From a virus: a stretch of 44,535 bases of DNA. Both the position numbers and the translations under genes were made by a program. The DNA is taken from the IMG/VR virus record IMGVR_UViG_3300030098_005058, positions 1 through 44,535 of that record. One strand, given 5' to 3'. The notes beneath the pieces are model-generated. The model searched no databases and had not been told where the DNA came from. It worked only from the letters and a program-made list of their open reading frames with translations. Numbering within the stretch: position 1 is the first letter of the stretch; each line of letters begins with the position of its first letter. Below, one piece after another: positions 1 to 6,281 of the stretch.

Positions 1-208
1 TCCTGCACCTCTCTATAAGTACCCTCAAGGAGTCGACGCCAACTATAGACATTTTCCGTTTAATAGGTTTTACTATATCTAGTATTCTAAACTCCTCTAC
101 AAACTCCACTATATAATCTACTCCATTTTCTACTGCGTGGAAGTCTAGAGTGATGTCAAATCTAGATTCTGTGTTCTCCTCTATAAAATTATTTATAGGG
201 GTTTTCAT
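1..208 (-). CDS. Partial copy (N-terminal 69 codons) of the 174-aa hypothetical protein
   Basis: This is the 5' part of the gene whose complete copy is 43896-44420. It begins at an ATG (206-208) preceded on the minus strand by an AGGAGG ribosome site and is cut off by the window edge. It differs from the complete copy by one residue (Thr for Ala at position 13); the other four substitutions are synonymous third-position changes. In the circular genome it is the same locus, not a second gene. Confidence 0.85.
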   Translation of the reverse strand, partial: MKTPINNFIEENTESRFDITLDFHAVENGVDYIVEFVEEFRILDIVKPIKRKMSIVGVDSLRVLIERCR

Positions 209-246
209 TTTTCTATATTTCCTCCTGTAGTTTTTAGGTTATGTAG

Positions 247-277
247 AAAAAAAGGGCTGTAGAATATACCAGCCCTT
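247..277 (-). terminator. Rho-independent terminator after the 183-aa gene
   Basis: The arms AAGGGCTG (252-259) and CAGCCCTT (270-277) form a perfect 8-bp stem with a 10-nt loop. On the minus strand the stem is followed at once by seven T (247-253). It sits 33 bp past the stop of the minus-strand gene 310-861. On the plus strand the stem is followed by TTGTTTTT, so it may work both ways. The same element is at 44460-44490. Confidence 0.85.
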
Positions 278-309
278 GTTTTTATCCTGTTTACTATTAA
301 AAGCACTAT

Positions 310-861
310 CTATTCACCTGTAGACTTTATTTCATTTTCTGTAGTAGCATCTTCAGTCTTAGAGTCATCTTGAGTAATCACCTTAAAATTAGGTCTTAAC
401 TCTAGATTACAATTACCTTTGCCTATCTTTCCATCTTTAGAGGTTAGCTTGTTGAAATCAGTGATAAGATTATCTATCTGAGTAAATACTCTTCTTGCTT
501 CACCAGTTAAAAAGTCAGAATGCTTTCCACCAGCTATGGAGTAATTTCTAGTAAATTCATTCCTAGCTTGTATTTCTGCGTTCTTTTTAGCCTGCTCTAT
601 AATCTTAGAGTCGTTAATACCAGCCGTTTTAAGCGTACGTTCGGCGTTATCCATAGCTTGTACTCTGTATTGTTCAAGAGCTGTATTATAAGAGTCTGAT
701 TTTAATTTAACTACATTATTAATTGATTTCATTGTTCTTTCCTTTACTTGCGTAGAGAGAGCAATCTTATTAGTAGAGATTGGACTCTCTACAGGTTTAT
801 AGATTAGGGGTAATTGAGAACCGTTCTCAATAGTTAATTTAGTATTTTTTGCCCTAATCAT
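310..861 (-). CDS. Hypothetical protein, 183 aa
   Basis: First gene of the minus-strand unit, reading away from the 862-1509 control region. The product is not recognised. Residues about 40-105 are rich in Lys, Glu, Gln and Ala and look helical; the C-terminal 25 residues are acidic and probably disordered. Unlike most genes here its ATG lacks a Shine-Dalgarno site, while a TAAATT element ends six bases upstream of the ATG, so a leaderless or very short-leader message is possible. A strong terminator follows, so it may form a short transcript of its own. Its last codons recur at 44522-44535. Confidence 0.7.
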   Translation of the reverse strand: MIRAKNTKLTIENGSQLPLIYKPVESPISTNKIALSTQVKERTMKSINNVVKLKSDSYNTALEQYRVQAMDNAERTLKTAGINDSKIIEQAKKNAEIQARNEFTRNYSIAGGKHSDFLTGEARRVFTQIDNLITDFNKLTSKDGKIGKGNCNLELRPNFKVITQDDSKTEDATTENEIKSTGE

Positions 862-995
862 ACTGAGAATTTAAAGATAATTTTCCAAACTACAAAAAGA
901 AATTTTTATTAGTTATCCTTTGGGGGAATAAAATCTAAAAGTTTTTGATCTGGAGCGTCGCAGCCAGGGAGATTTTGCGAACTGAAATTTCAACT

Positions 996-1010
996 TGATA
1001 ATGATTCTCA
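996..1010. promoter_or_regulatory. Fur-box-like dyad
   Basis: The 15-mer TGATAATGATTCTCA matches the 7-1-7 Fur consensus TGATAAT-N-ATTATCA at 13 of 14 defined positions, and the similarity continues into the flanking CAATCTCAA. It lies 135 bp upstream of the minus-strand gene 310-861. The match is visible in the sequence; use by a host Fur-type repressor is inference. Confidence 0.4.
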
Positions 1011-1144
1011 ATCTCAATAAGAGGGGGGAGCCATATGCCCAAAAAAGAGCCACACACATTATAGCCTATTTTTTATAAAAACCCTGTTTTTTCAAGTTTT
1101 CAACTAATTTTTACTATTTTTAACTTTTTACTATGACCTATAAA

Positions 1145-1172
1145 ATTATAATTTTTGAAAAATATTTGTAAA
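1145..1172 (-). promoter_or_regulatory. Candidate minus-strand promoter, TTTACA-N16-TATAAT
   Basis: On the minus strand TTTACA (1172-1167) is followed after 16 bases by a perfect TATAAT (1150-1145). This fits a sigma-70-type promoter and points to the minus-strand unit, with a start site near 1138 and a leader of about 275 nt before the ATG at 861. In such AT-rich DNA a chance match is possible. Confidence 0.45.
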
Positions 1173-1356
1173 ATTTTTAGATAAGTTCTGAATTCTATGC
1201 TTAGGTTTGCAGATATGGCCGCTATAATAGTTGTTTTTGGCGATATTTTATGGTTTTTTGGAGAGTTTGTGTAAAATACTGGTATACATATGGATATTGC
1301 ACTTTAAAGGCTATTTTAAGCAAATTTAAGCGTTATTTAAAAAAATTCCGCATAGA

Positions 1357-1387
1357 TTAATAGTTAATAGTATTAAAGCTTTAATAG
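1357..1387. repeat. Three TTAATAG copies around a 16-bp palindrome
   Basis: TTAATAG occurs at 1357-1363, 1364-1370 and 1381-1387, and 1371-1386 is the perfect palindrome TATTAAAGCTTTAATA. Such an arrangement fits a regulator or replication-initiator binding site, but the AT bias makes short repeats cheap and no binding protein is known. Confidence 0.4.
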
Positions 1388-1416
1388 TTTTAAACTTTTT
1401 GGCTTTGCCTCCGTAT

Positions 1417-1445
1417 AAGTTAATACATTTTTCTTGAAAAGTCAA
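1417..1445 (-). promoter_or_regulatory. Candidate minus-strand promoter, TTGACT-N17-TAACTT
   Basis: On the minus strand TTGACT (1445-1440) is followed by a 17-base spacer and TAACTT (1422-1417); a 16-base spacer gives TTAACT. The -35 box is five of six to consensus, the -10 weaker. It would also drive the minus-strand unit, far upstream of the candidate at 1145-1172. Confidence 0.35.
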
Positions 1446-1469
1446 GACTTTTTTTATTTAATTTTATAC

Positions 1470-1499
1470 TTGTATTTATATTTTACATATATGTATATT
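1470..1499 (+). promoter_or_regulatory. Candidate plus-strand promoter for the late unit
   Basis: TTGTAT (1470-1475), an 18-base spacer and TATATT (1494-1499) lie just before the first plus-strand ATG at 1510. Transcription would begin within a few bases of the start codon, matching the absence of a ribosome site there. Weak on sequence alone. Confidence 0.3.
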
Positions 1500-1509
1500 C
1501 TTACCAGTA

Positions 1510-1746
1510 ATGAATAAAAGTAGTAAACGTTTGGCTATGCGGCATTGCGCCAATTGGGATGCAGGAAAGTGTCTTGGTGCATTAATTCGCTATGTCAAAG
1601 GGCAAGGACTAATAACAATCATAGACAGCGACATGCACGGTAAAGAATGTTTTATAGACGAGGAATGTTCTTATTTTGAAAATACAGTAAAACCAGGGAT
1701 ACCAGTTGAAAAAACGTACGAAAGAAGAAGAAAAGTATATAAGTAA
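1510..1746 (+). CDS. Small Cys-containing hypothetical protein, 78 aa
   Basis: First gene of the plus-strand unit. The protein is basic at both ends and has paired cysteines (HC-x7-KC near residues 13-21 and CFIDEEC near 47-53), which could bind a metal. The family is not recognised. There is no Shine-Dalgarno site before the ATG. The end overlaps the next small gene by about 40 nt. Confidence 0.6.
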   Translation: MNKSSKRLAMRHCANWDAGKCLGALIRYVKGQGLITIIDSDMHGKECFIDEECSYFENTVKPGIPVEKTYERRRKVYK

Positions 1747-1870
1747 GGTTAAGAGAGCAAAAAAACTAATAGAAGATGCCATTAGTAGAAGGAAACCTGC
1801 TCACGTAACTTATATACCTGGCTCTTCACCTGTATGGGCTGACTACAATAGCGATGAGGAAAATAAATGA
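1706..1870 (+). CDS. Small basic hypothetical protein with TTG start, 54 aa
   Basis: An open frame starts at TTG 1706 after an AGGGA ribosome site about seven bases upstream and ends TGA at 1868-1870, giving an ATGA overlap with the metallopeptidase-like gene at 1867. No other start is possible, since an in-frame stop lies at 1688-1690. The N-terminal half is rich in Lys and Glu, the C-terminal half is less charged (PAHVTYIPGSSPVWADYN). The end-to-start overlaps on both sides support a real gene. Function unknown. Confidence 0.6.
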   Translation: MKKRTKEEEKYISKVKRAKKLIEDAISRRKPAHVTYIPGSSPVWADYNSDEENK

Positions 1871-2172
1871 AAATAGACATAGGTGGACACAATTACAGTA
1901 TAAAGACAATGAAAAATCAAACTACAGGCAAAGAAGGTAATATGTTGCTTGGTAGGCATGATGTTAAGGAATGTGAGATTTATTTAGATGAAGATATGAC
2001 TCATTCCAGAACAGTAGAAACATTTATGCACGAGATTTTGCACGTTATTCTTACAAATACTGGTAATAGTCACGACGAAGGATTAATAGATGGAGTATCA
2101 AATGGATTACTTCAATTAGGTGTAGCAGATTATTTATGGAAAAAAGCAAAAAATTCTAAAACAAGCAAATGA
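1867..2172 (+). CDS. Small HExxH metallopeptidase-like protein, 101 aa
   Basis: Residues 54-61 read MHEILHVI, a classic zinc-protease HExxH site, followed about 12 residues later by E71 in a segment (DEGLIDGVSNGLL) that could give the third, glutamate ligand as in minimal gluzincins. The N-terminal half looks like short beta strands with an acidic loop (IYLDED). The size is near a bare catalytic domain with no substrate domain. The target is unknown; a role in early host takeover or protein turnover would be a guess. It is linked by ATGA overlap to the preceding small gene. Confidence 0.65.
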   Translation: MKIDIGGHNYSIKTMKNQTTGKEGNMLLGRHDVKECEIYLDEDMTHSRTVETFMHEILHVILTNTGNSHDEGLIDGVSNGLLQLGVADYLWKKAKNSKTSK

Positions 2173-2232
2173 TAAAACTATATTATAAGATAGAAGCTTA
2201 TATAATTAGATTTATTATTAGGAGACTAAAAA

Positions 2233-2955
2233 ATGGCAAAATGGTCTGAAGAAGAAATAGCGATGCTTGCTCCGTACGAGACTTCGAATAAAAGTTCGTA
2301 TGTATTGTATACGGAAATGCGGCGAGCTGGCTTTAATAGGACGTATAAAGCTGTAACAAGGAAAATAGATAGCTTAGGTCTTAGAAAGCCTAGTAGTTAT
2401 ACTACTGGTCAAGAAAAAAAGTTAGGTTACCTAGACATAGAAACTACTAGTTTAAAAGCTAATGTTGGTATTATGTTATCGTGGGCAATTAAAAAAAGAG
2501 ATACAAATGATATTTCTTCTGCTTTAATTACAAAAGAAGAGATATTTGATGGAGACTATGATAATAGGATTGTAGAACAACTATGTGAGGAATTAAATAA
2601 CTATGATACTATTTTCACATATTATGGTACTCGCTTTGATATCCCATTTATTAGGACTAGAGCTATAGATAATAATATTCGTTTCCCTATGTATCGTGAA
2701 GTAACACATAAGGACTTATATTATCACGTAAGGTCTAAGTTAAGATTAAGTTCAAATTCTTTAAAAACTGCAACAGAGTTTATGGGTATAAGAGGGAAAA
2801 CCAAGTTAGACCCTAGGGTATGGCGAAATGCGGCTTATGGCGACCAAAAGTCTTTAGAGACTGTTTTACATCATAATATTGCTGATGTTGCTATACTTGA
2901 AAGATTACATAAAAAGATAGAAGACTATTGTCCTCCAACTGTGGTGCCAATATAA
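2233..2955 (+). CDS. DEDDh 3'-5' exonuclease (RNase H fold, YprB-like), 240 aa
   Basis: Residues 66-72 (YLDIETT) are the ExoI motif with D68 and E70; 132-140 (GTRFDIPFI) is ExoII with D136; 213-218 (HHNIAD) is ExoIII with H214 and D218, giving the DEDDh set. Residues 1-55 look like a small helical DNA-binding domain (WSEEEIAML...). The protein should remove nucleotides from 3' ends of DNA or RNA. It has no polymerase domain and none is encoded in the phage, so a repair, nucleotide-recycling or host-degradation role is more likely than proofreading. The start is supported by GGAG seven or eight bases upstream. Confidence 0.85.
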   Translation: MAKWSEEEIAMLAPYETSNKSSYVLYTEMRRAGFNRTYKAVTRKIDSLGLRKPSSYTTGQEKKLGYLDIETTSLKANVGIMLSWAIKKRDTNDISSALITKEEIFDGDYDNRIVEQLCEELNNYDTIFTYYGTRFDIPFIRTRAIDNNIRFPMYREVTHKDLYYHVRSKLRLSSNSLKTATEFMGIRGKTKLDPRVWRNAAYGDQKSLETVLHHNIADVAILERLHKKIEDYCPPTVVPI

Positions 2956-3206
2956 TGTCTAAAGTAAAAAGAAAAAAACCAAAAAAATGGTATGAGCAAA
3001 ACATTACTACTTTAATGACTAATATGGGTATTCTTGTTAACCGATTACATTCTTTAGAATCAACTATTGGTATGTATATTGAAATGAAAAAAGATGGGGA
3101 GAAACTTAAAAAATACATAGAAAATAAAATAGAAATTGAAAATAAGAAGAATAAAAAGCAAGATTCACAGACTGTACAAAAACAAGCAGGAATATCAAAA
3201 GGATAG
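2955..3206 (+). CDS. Small basic coiled-coil-like hypothetical protein, 83 aa
   Basis: The ATG at 2955 shares its A with the TAA of the exonuclease gene (TAATG), which is why this start was chosen. The N-terminus is strongly basic (SKVKRKKPKKWYEQ), the middle has heptad-like Leu and Met spacing, and the C-terminus is a Lys/Glu/Asn helix. It lies just before, and overlaps, the small terminase gene. Function unknown. Confidence 0.65.
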   Translation: MSKVKRKKPKKWYEQNITTLMTNMGILVNRLHSLESTIGMYIEMKKDGEKLKKYIENKIEIENKKNKKQDSQTVQKQAGISKG

Positions 3207-3879
3207 CGATGCTCCTTTAATTCCTTGGCGTGAAGGTAAAACAGGAGATTGGGTAGTTGCTGATGACGGACAAATATGTGAAGTATTAAAAGATGGAATA
3301 CTAACCAATGGCAATGTAAGATATATAAGAACAGTTATTGGTTCTTTTATATGTAAAGACAATGTTGAAATGAAGGGGGAAATGCGTAAAAACATATACT
3401 CCTTCAGTTCAAAGGATTTAACTGCTAGGGAAACTGTTGTAGAAAGAAAAGAGCCTACAACAAAAGAGTTTATGTTTGCAAAGTATGTTGCACAAGGGAT
3501 GGACTTAGTTGAATCTTTTTTAAAGGCATTTCCTACGGATAACGTAAAACACGCTGAACAACAATCTAGATTATTATTAAAACAGGATAGGATAAAAAAT
3601 TTGATTAGAGAAGAAATAGATAAAATTATGAATGAAGCGGAGATTACTCCGTTATATCTTTTAGAAAAAATGAAAGAGATAGTAGAAAAGCCAGATGCAA
3701 AAGATAGCGATAAAATAAATGTCTTAAAAGAATTAATAGATGTTGCTGGTATGAAAGACAAAAATACAAAGCAAGAGTCTATAACTTTGTTTCAAGGGTT
3801 TAGTCAGGAGCAATTAGATGCAATTAACAGAGATGACACAAAGAAACTTGCAAGCGCTAAAAGAGAAATTACACAATAA
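3136..3879 (+). CDS. Terminase small subunit (TerS)
   Basis: A DNA-recognition subunit of the packaging motor is inferred from position directly upstream of terL and from the helical part at residues about 105-215: a helix-turn-helix-like segment (TKEFMFAKYVAQGMDLVESF), a Terminase_2-like stretch with KHAEQQSRLLL, then long helices (LLEKMKEIVE, INVLKELIDVAGM) typical of the oligomerisation core. Residues about 28-90 look like a small SH3-type beta domain. The start is uncertain: TTG at 3136 lacks a good ribosome site and the first 25 residues may not be translated; no ATG is in frame before residue 79. Confidence 0.7.
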   Translation: MKIRRIKSKIHRLYKNKQEYQKDSDAPLIPWREGKTGDWVVADDGQICEVLKDGILTNGNVRYIRTVIGSFICKDNVEMKGEMRKNIYSFSSKDLTARETVVERKEPTTKEFMFAKYVAQGMDLVESFLKAFPTDNVKHAEQQSRLLLKQDRIKNLIREEIDKIMNEAEITPLYLLEKMKEIVEKPDAKDSDKINVLKELIDVAGMKDKNTKQESITLFQGFSQEQLDAINRDDTKKLASAKREITQ

Positions 3880-4048
3880 GCGTTGTGATATATGTTATCA
3901 CAGTATGATAAAGTATTCGGCGCCTATAATTAAACATGGGAAAGAATCAAAACTTTCTAGTATACAATGTATGACTTGTTTGACAGTATATAATAATAAT
4001 TTAGAAATTGAATGGATAGGTATAAGTGAAATAGAGGGAGATGCATAG
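3818..4048 (+). CDS. Small zinc-ribbon hypothetical protein, 76 aa
   Basis: Two CxxC pairs (RCDIC near 23-26 and QCMTC near 50-53) frame a likely zinc ribbon. The ATG at 3818 is preceded by AGGAG with a 7-base spacer inside the end of terS, which decides for this start over the in-frame ATG at 3833. It overlaps terS by 62 nt and shares one base with the next gene. Function unknown. Confidence 0.7.
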   Translation: MQLTEMTQRNLQALKEKLHNKRCDICYHSMIKYSAPIIKHGKESKLSSIQCMTCLTVYNNNLEIEWIGISEIEGDA

Positions 4049-4389
4049 TGTATATAGCTGCTTATGGAACATTAAGAAATTATAATAACCAAAAAGGAAA
4101 GGTTAAAGACTATAGATTAATATTAGCTAGTAACTTTACATTTCCAGCTGCAATTCCATATAAAGACGAGGAAATTACTGTAGAATTAAATCCAGTAGAA
4201 GATTGGGAATTAGGAGGATTTGATGCTTATGAGAATACAGGCGGAGGACTATATACTAGAAAAAAAGTAAATGTTTTAACAGATGATGGGGATAAAGAGG
4301 CGTGGATGTATGTTGCAGGCCCTGCTTTTATTCAGTATCAAAATGTATTTAGAAAAGTACCTAACAATGATTGGGAATGTCAAACGTAA
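4048..4389 (+). CDS. Gamma-glutamylcyclotransferase-like (GGCT/AIG2/BtrG family) protein, 113 aa
   Basis: The N-terminus IAAYGTLRNYN is the family's YGTLR substrate-loop motif, and DAYENTGGGLYTRKKV contains the conserved acidic catalytic position (DAYE, E near residue 71). Length matches the single-domain family. Members cyclise gamma-glutamyl amides to 5-oxoproline with release of the amine, as in glutathione breakdown or removal of a gamma-glutamyl protecting group (BtrG). It starts at GTG 4048 after AGAGGGAG and lies between terS and terL, an odd place for a metabolic enzyme. With the amidoligases and glutamine amidotransferase on the other strand it suggests a shared amide chemistry. Confidence 0.8.
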   Translation: MYIAAYGTLRNYNNQKGKVKDYRLILASNFTFPAAIPYKDEEITVELNPVEDWELGGFDAYENTGGGLYTRKKVNVLTDDGDKEAWMYVAGPAFIQYQNVFRKVPNNDWECQT

Positions 4390-5942
4390 TAACATCTAAT
4401 TTAAAAGATAAAGACAGAATACTAGAACTAGGTAGTAGAGATATTATGTCATTTGGTCAAATGTTTTTGCCAGATGATTTTATGAAAAGTACACCTGCCC
4501 CTTATCACTTTGAATTAAATGATACATTACTTGACGTTAATAAAAAAAGATGTTGTATAATACTTCCTAGGGGTCATTGCAAGTCTACATTAGCAAAAAC
4601 TGCTTTATTATATAAATTATACTATAATCCACAAGGAATGAACGAATTTATAGCTTGGGTCTCCGAGGAGCAGTCACAGGCTATTGACCATATAAAATAT
4701 ATACAATCACATATAGAACATAATCCTGCTTTATTATATTATTTTGGAGATATTAAAGGCAGTAAATGGACAGAAAAAGAATTTACTACTGTTAAAGGCG
4801 ATAGAATAATTGCTAAAGGCACTAACCAGAGATTGCGTGGTAGGTCTGAAATTGGATTAAGATATACAAAAATTGTTTTAGATGACTTTGAATCAGAACT
4901 TAATACTAAAACTCCTGATAGAAGAAGAGAAATTAAAGAGTGGGTTATGTCTACAGTAGAGCCTGCATTAGAAGAGTCCAAAGGAAGGGAAGGAGAGGTA
5001 TGGTTAATCGGAACTATTGTACATTATGATTCTTTTCTACAGAGTATATACGATGGATATGAAACTGCTAAAAAAGAAAAACGTAAGTATGCTTGGGAAG
5101 TTATCTATCATAAGGCAATGGAAAATGGAAGTGCCTTATGGCCTTCATACTTTTCAAAAGAAAAATTAGAGGGTATTAGAAGTAGATTTGAGGATATGGG
5201 ACTTGTTCATAAGTATGCTCAAGAATATATGAATGAAGCTCGTGATATTGACAGTTTAAAGTTTAAAGTAGATAGACTGCAAAATTATAGTGGTGAATTT
5301 AAAGAGAATAATGGTTTTGCTTATATTGTTACAAAAGACGATGCTATCCCAATTAATGTTTATGTTGGAGTAGACTTAGCCTATGAATCAGGTCAAAAGC
5401 ATGACTATCAAATAATAATGGTTGTTGGTATTGATTCGGATAAAAACTACTATGTAATTGACTATTATAGAGAACATTCTCCATTATATGAAATGCCTAG
5501 TAATATACTAGAGTATTGTAAAAGATATTCTCCAGTAAAAAGAGCTAGTGTAGAGTCTGTAGGTGCTCAGGGGGTTATAAAAGATGCAGTAAGAGAGTTG
5601 TCAGGTCAAGATAAAAAGTTTATGCCTGGCATTATAAGAGGGAAAAAGCCGCCAGCTAGAATTAAAAAAGAAGACAGGATAGAGTCCTTATTATGTCCTA
5701 TCGTTAATAGAAAGAAAATGTTTATAAGAAAAGAACATACAGAGTTATTTGATGAAATGTTTCAATTTCCTAAGTCTAAACACGATGACTTGCTAGATGG
5801 ACTTTGGTATGCTTGTATAAATTCAAGAGCGCCTTTAAGTAGAAAGTTTAATGCTACAGACTTTAAGGATAATAAAAAAAGAAATTTAGAAGTTTCCTCT
5901 AAAAAGAGAGTTATCAATTGGATAACAGGGTTAAGAGACTAA
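4377..5942 (+). CDS. Terminase large subunit (TerL), 521 aa
   Basis: ATP-driven DNA-packaging motor with a head-filling nuclease. The ATPase domain has Walker A at residues 63-71 (LPRGHCKST) and Walker B at 166-173 (IVLDDFES). The C-terminal RNase H-like nuclease has D333 in VGVDLAYE and D470/D471 in SKHDDLLDG. Length is normal. The ATG at 4377 overlaps the GGCT gene; an in-frame TTG six bases earlier is an alternative. The general type is the LPRGHxKST class seen in many podovirus and marine phages. A sigma-70-like promoter follows the stop codon. Confidence 0.95.
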   Translation: MSNVITSNLKDKDRILELGSRDIMSFGQMFLPDDFMKSTPAPYHFELNDTLLDVNKKRCCIILPRGHCKSTLAKTALLYKLYYNPQGMNEFIAWVSEEQSQAIDHIKYIQSHIEHNPALLYYFGDIKGSKWTEKEFTTVKGDRIIAKGTNQRLRGRSEIGLRYTKIVLDDFESELNTKTPDRRREIKEWVMSTVEPALEESKGREGEVWLIGTIVHYDSFLQSIYDGYETAKKEKRKYAWEVIYHKAMENGSALWPSYFSKEKLEGIRSRFEDMGLVHKYAQEYMNEARDIDSLKFKVDRLQNYSGEFKENNGFAYIVTKDDAIPINVYVGVDLAYESGQKHDYQIIMVVGIDSDKNYYVIDYYREHSPLYEMPSNILEYCKRYSPVKRASVESVGAQGVIKDAVRELSGQDKKFMPGIIRGKKPPARIKKEDRIESLLCPIVNRKKMFIRKEHTELFDEMFQFPKSKHDDLLDGLWYACINSRAPLSRKFNATDFKDNKKRNLEVSSKKRVINWITGLRD

Positions 5943-5949
5943 AAAAGTG

Positions 5950-5978
5950 TTGACAAATAGAGATTTTGATATTATATT
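5950..5978 (+). promoter_or_regulatory. Sigma-70-type promoter, TTGACA-N17-TATATT
   Basis: A perfect TTGACA (5950-5955), 17-base spacer and TATATT (5973-5978) lie between terL and the small secreted-protein gene. It is the best consensus promoter I found in the window and would start transcription about 20 bases before the ATG at 6006, leaving room for the AGGGAGT ribosome site. Confidence 0.7.
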
Positions 5979-6005
5979 ATATATAGTTTAATAATAGGGA
6001 GTAAA

Positions 6006-6281
6006 ATGCGTGTAATAAAAATAATCTGCGGTGGTTTAATATTTTTTAGTTTCTTACAAGGGGCTGATAGTCTTTCTGTTAAAAGCGCCAAAAAAGATTC
6101 TATTTCTTATGTTAAGAAAAATAAAAAGAAATCTTTAGTTTCCTTTAAAAGAGTATTTGGCGTAAGTGAAATACCAGCGCCATCTATAAAAAAAGAAGAG
6201 ACAAAAGCAAGTAAAGATAAATGCTGTAGCAAGTCTTTAAAGTCTAGTAGAAAAAAAATTAAAACCAAGAGAGGTTCGTAA
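6006..6281 (+). CDS. Small secreted or periplasmic Lys-rich protein, moron-like, 91 aa
   Basis: Residues 1-22 form a typical Sec signal peptide: MRVIK, a hydrophobic core (IICGGLIFFSFL) and a likely cleavage after QGA. There is no lipobox. The mature part is very rich in Lys and Ser with one CC pair near 74-75, so it is basic and probably disordered. It has its own strong promoter between terL and portal, a usual site for host-altering moron genes. Superinfection exclusion or envelope binding are possible, but no family is recognised. Confidence 0.65.
   Translation: MRVIKIICGGLIFFSFLQGADSLSVKSAKKDSISYVKKNKKKSLVSFKRVFGVSEIPAPSIKKEETKASKDKCCSKSLKSSRKKIKTKRGS

Larger units (their letters stand above)
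1..323. repeat. Left copy of the imperfect terminal redundancy
   Basis: These 323 bases match 44213-44535 with five substitutions (left positions 5, 62, 92, 128, 172) and two single-base indels (a C near 221 and the length of an A run at 247-253). The repeat holds the 5' part of a minus-strand gene, its ribosome site, a terminator hairpin and the last codons of the next gene. The simplest reading is that the contig closes into a circle of about 44.2 kb and that the two ends come from different variants of the phage population. Confidence 0.95.
862..1509. other. Divergent control region, non-coding (648 bp)
   Basis: The only gene-free stretch longer than 300 bp. It lies between the first genes of the two divergent units, so it should hold the main promoters and perhaps the replication origin. 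It is very AT-rich apart from a more balanced island at about 945-1070 that contains a Fur-box-like dyad. Other contents are two minus-strand promoter candidates, one plus-strand candidate (1470-1499), three TTAATAG copies with a 16-bp palindrome, and a weak hairpin plus T run at 1437-1455. I see no convincing open frame in it and no clear cluster of DnaA boxes. Confidence 0.8.

Noticed and set aside
1-323. Exact direct terminal repeats of T7 type
   Set aside because: The copies differ at seven places, and the left copy breaks a gene whose complete form is at the right end, so assembly overlap of variants is simpler.
1437-1455. Strong terminator before the plus-strand unit
   Set aside because: AAAAGT/ACTTTT with a CAAG loop and a T run exists, but the stem is AT-rich and short; it is kept only as a remark in the control-region entry.
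3195-3761. Long open frame antisense to the small terminase gene
   Set aside because: Lies fully opposite terS, has no ribosome site or neighbour in its direction and its hydrophobic composition follows from reverse reading.
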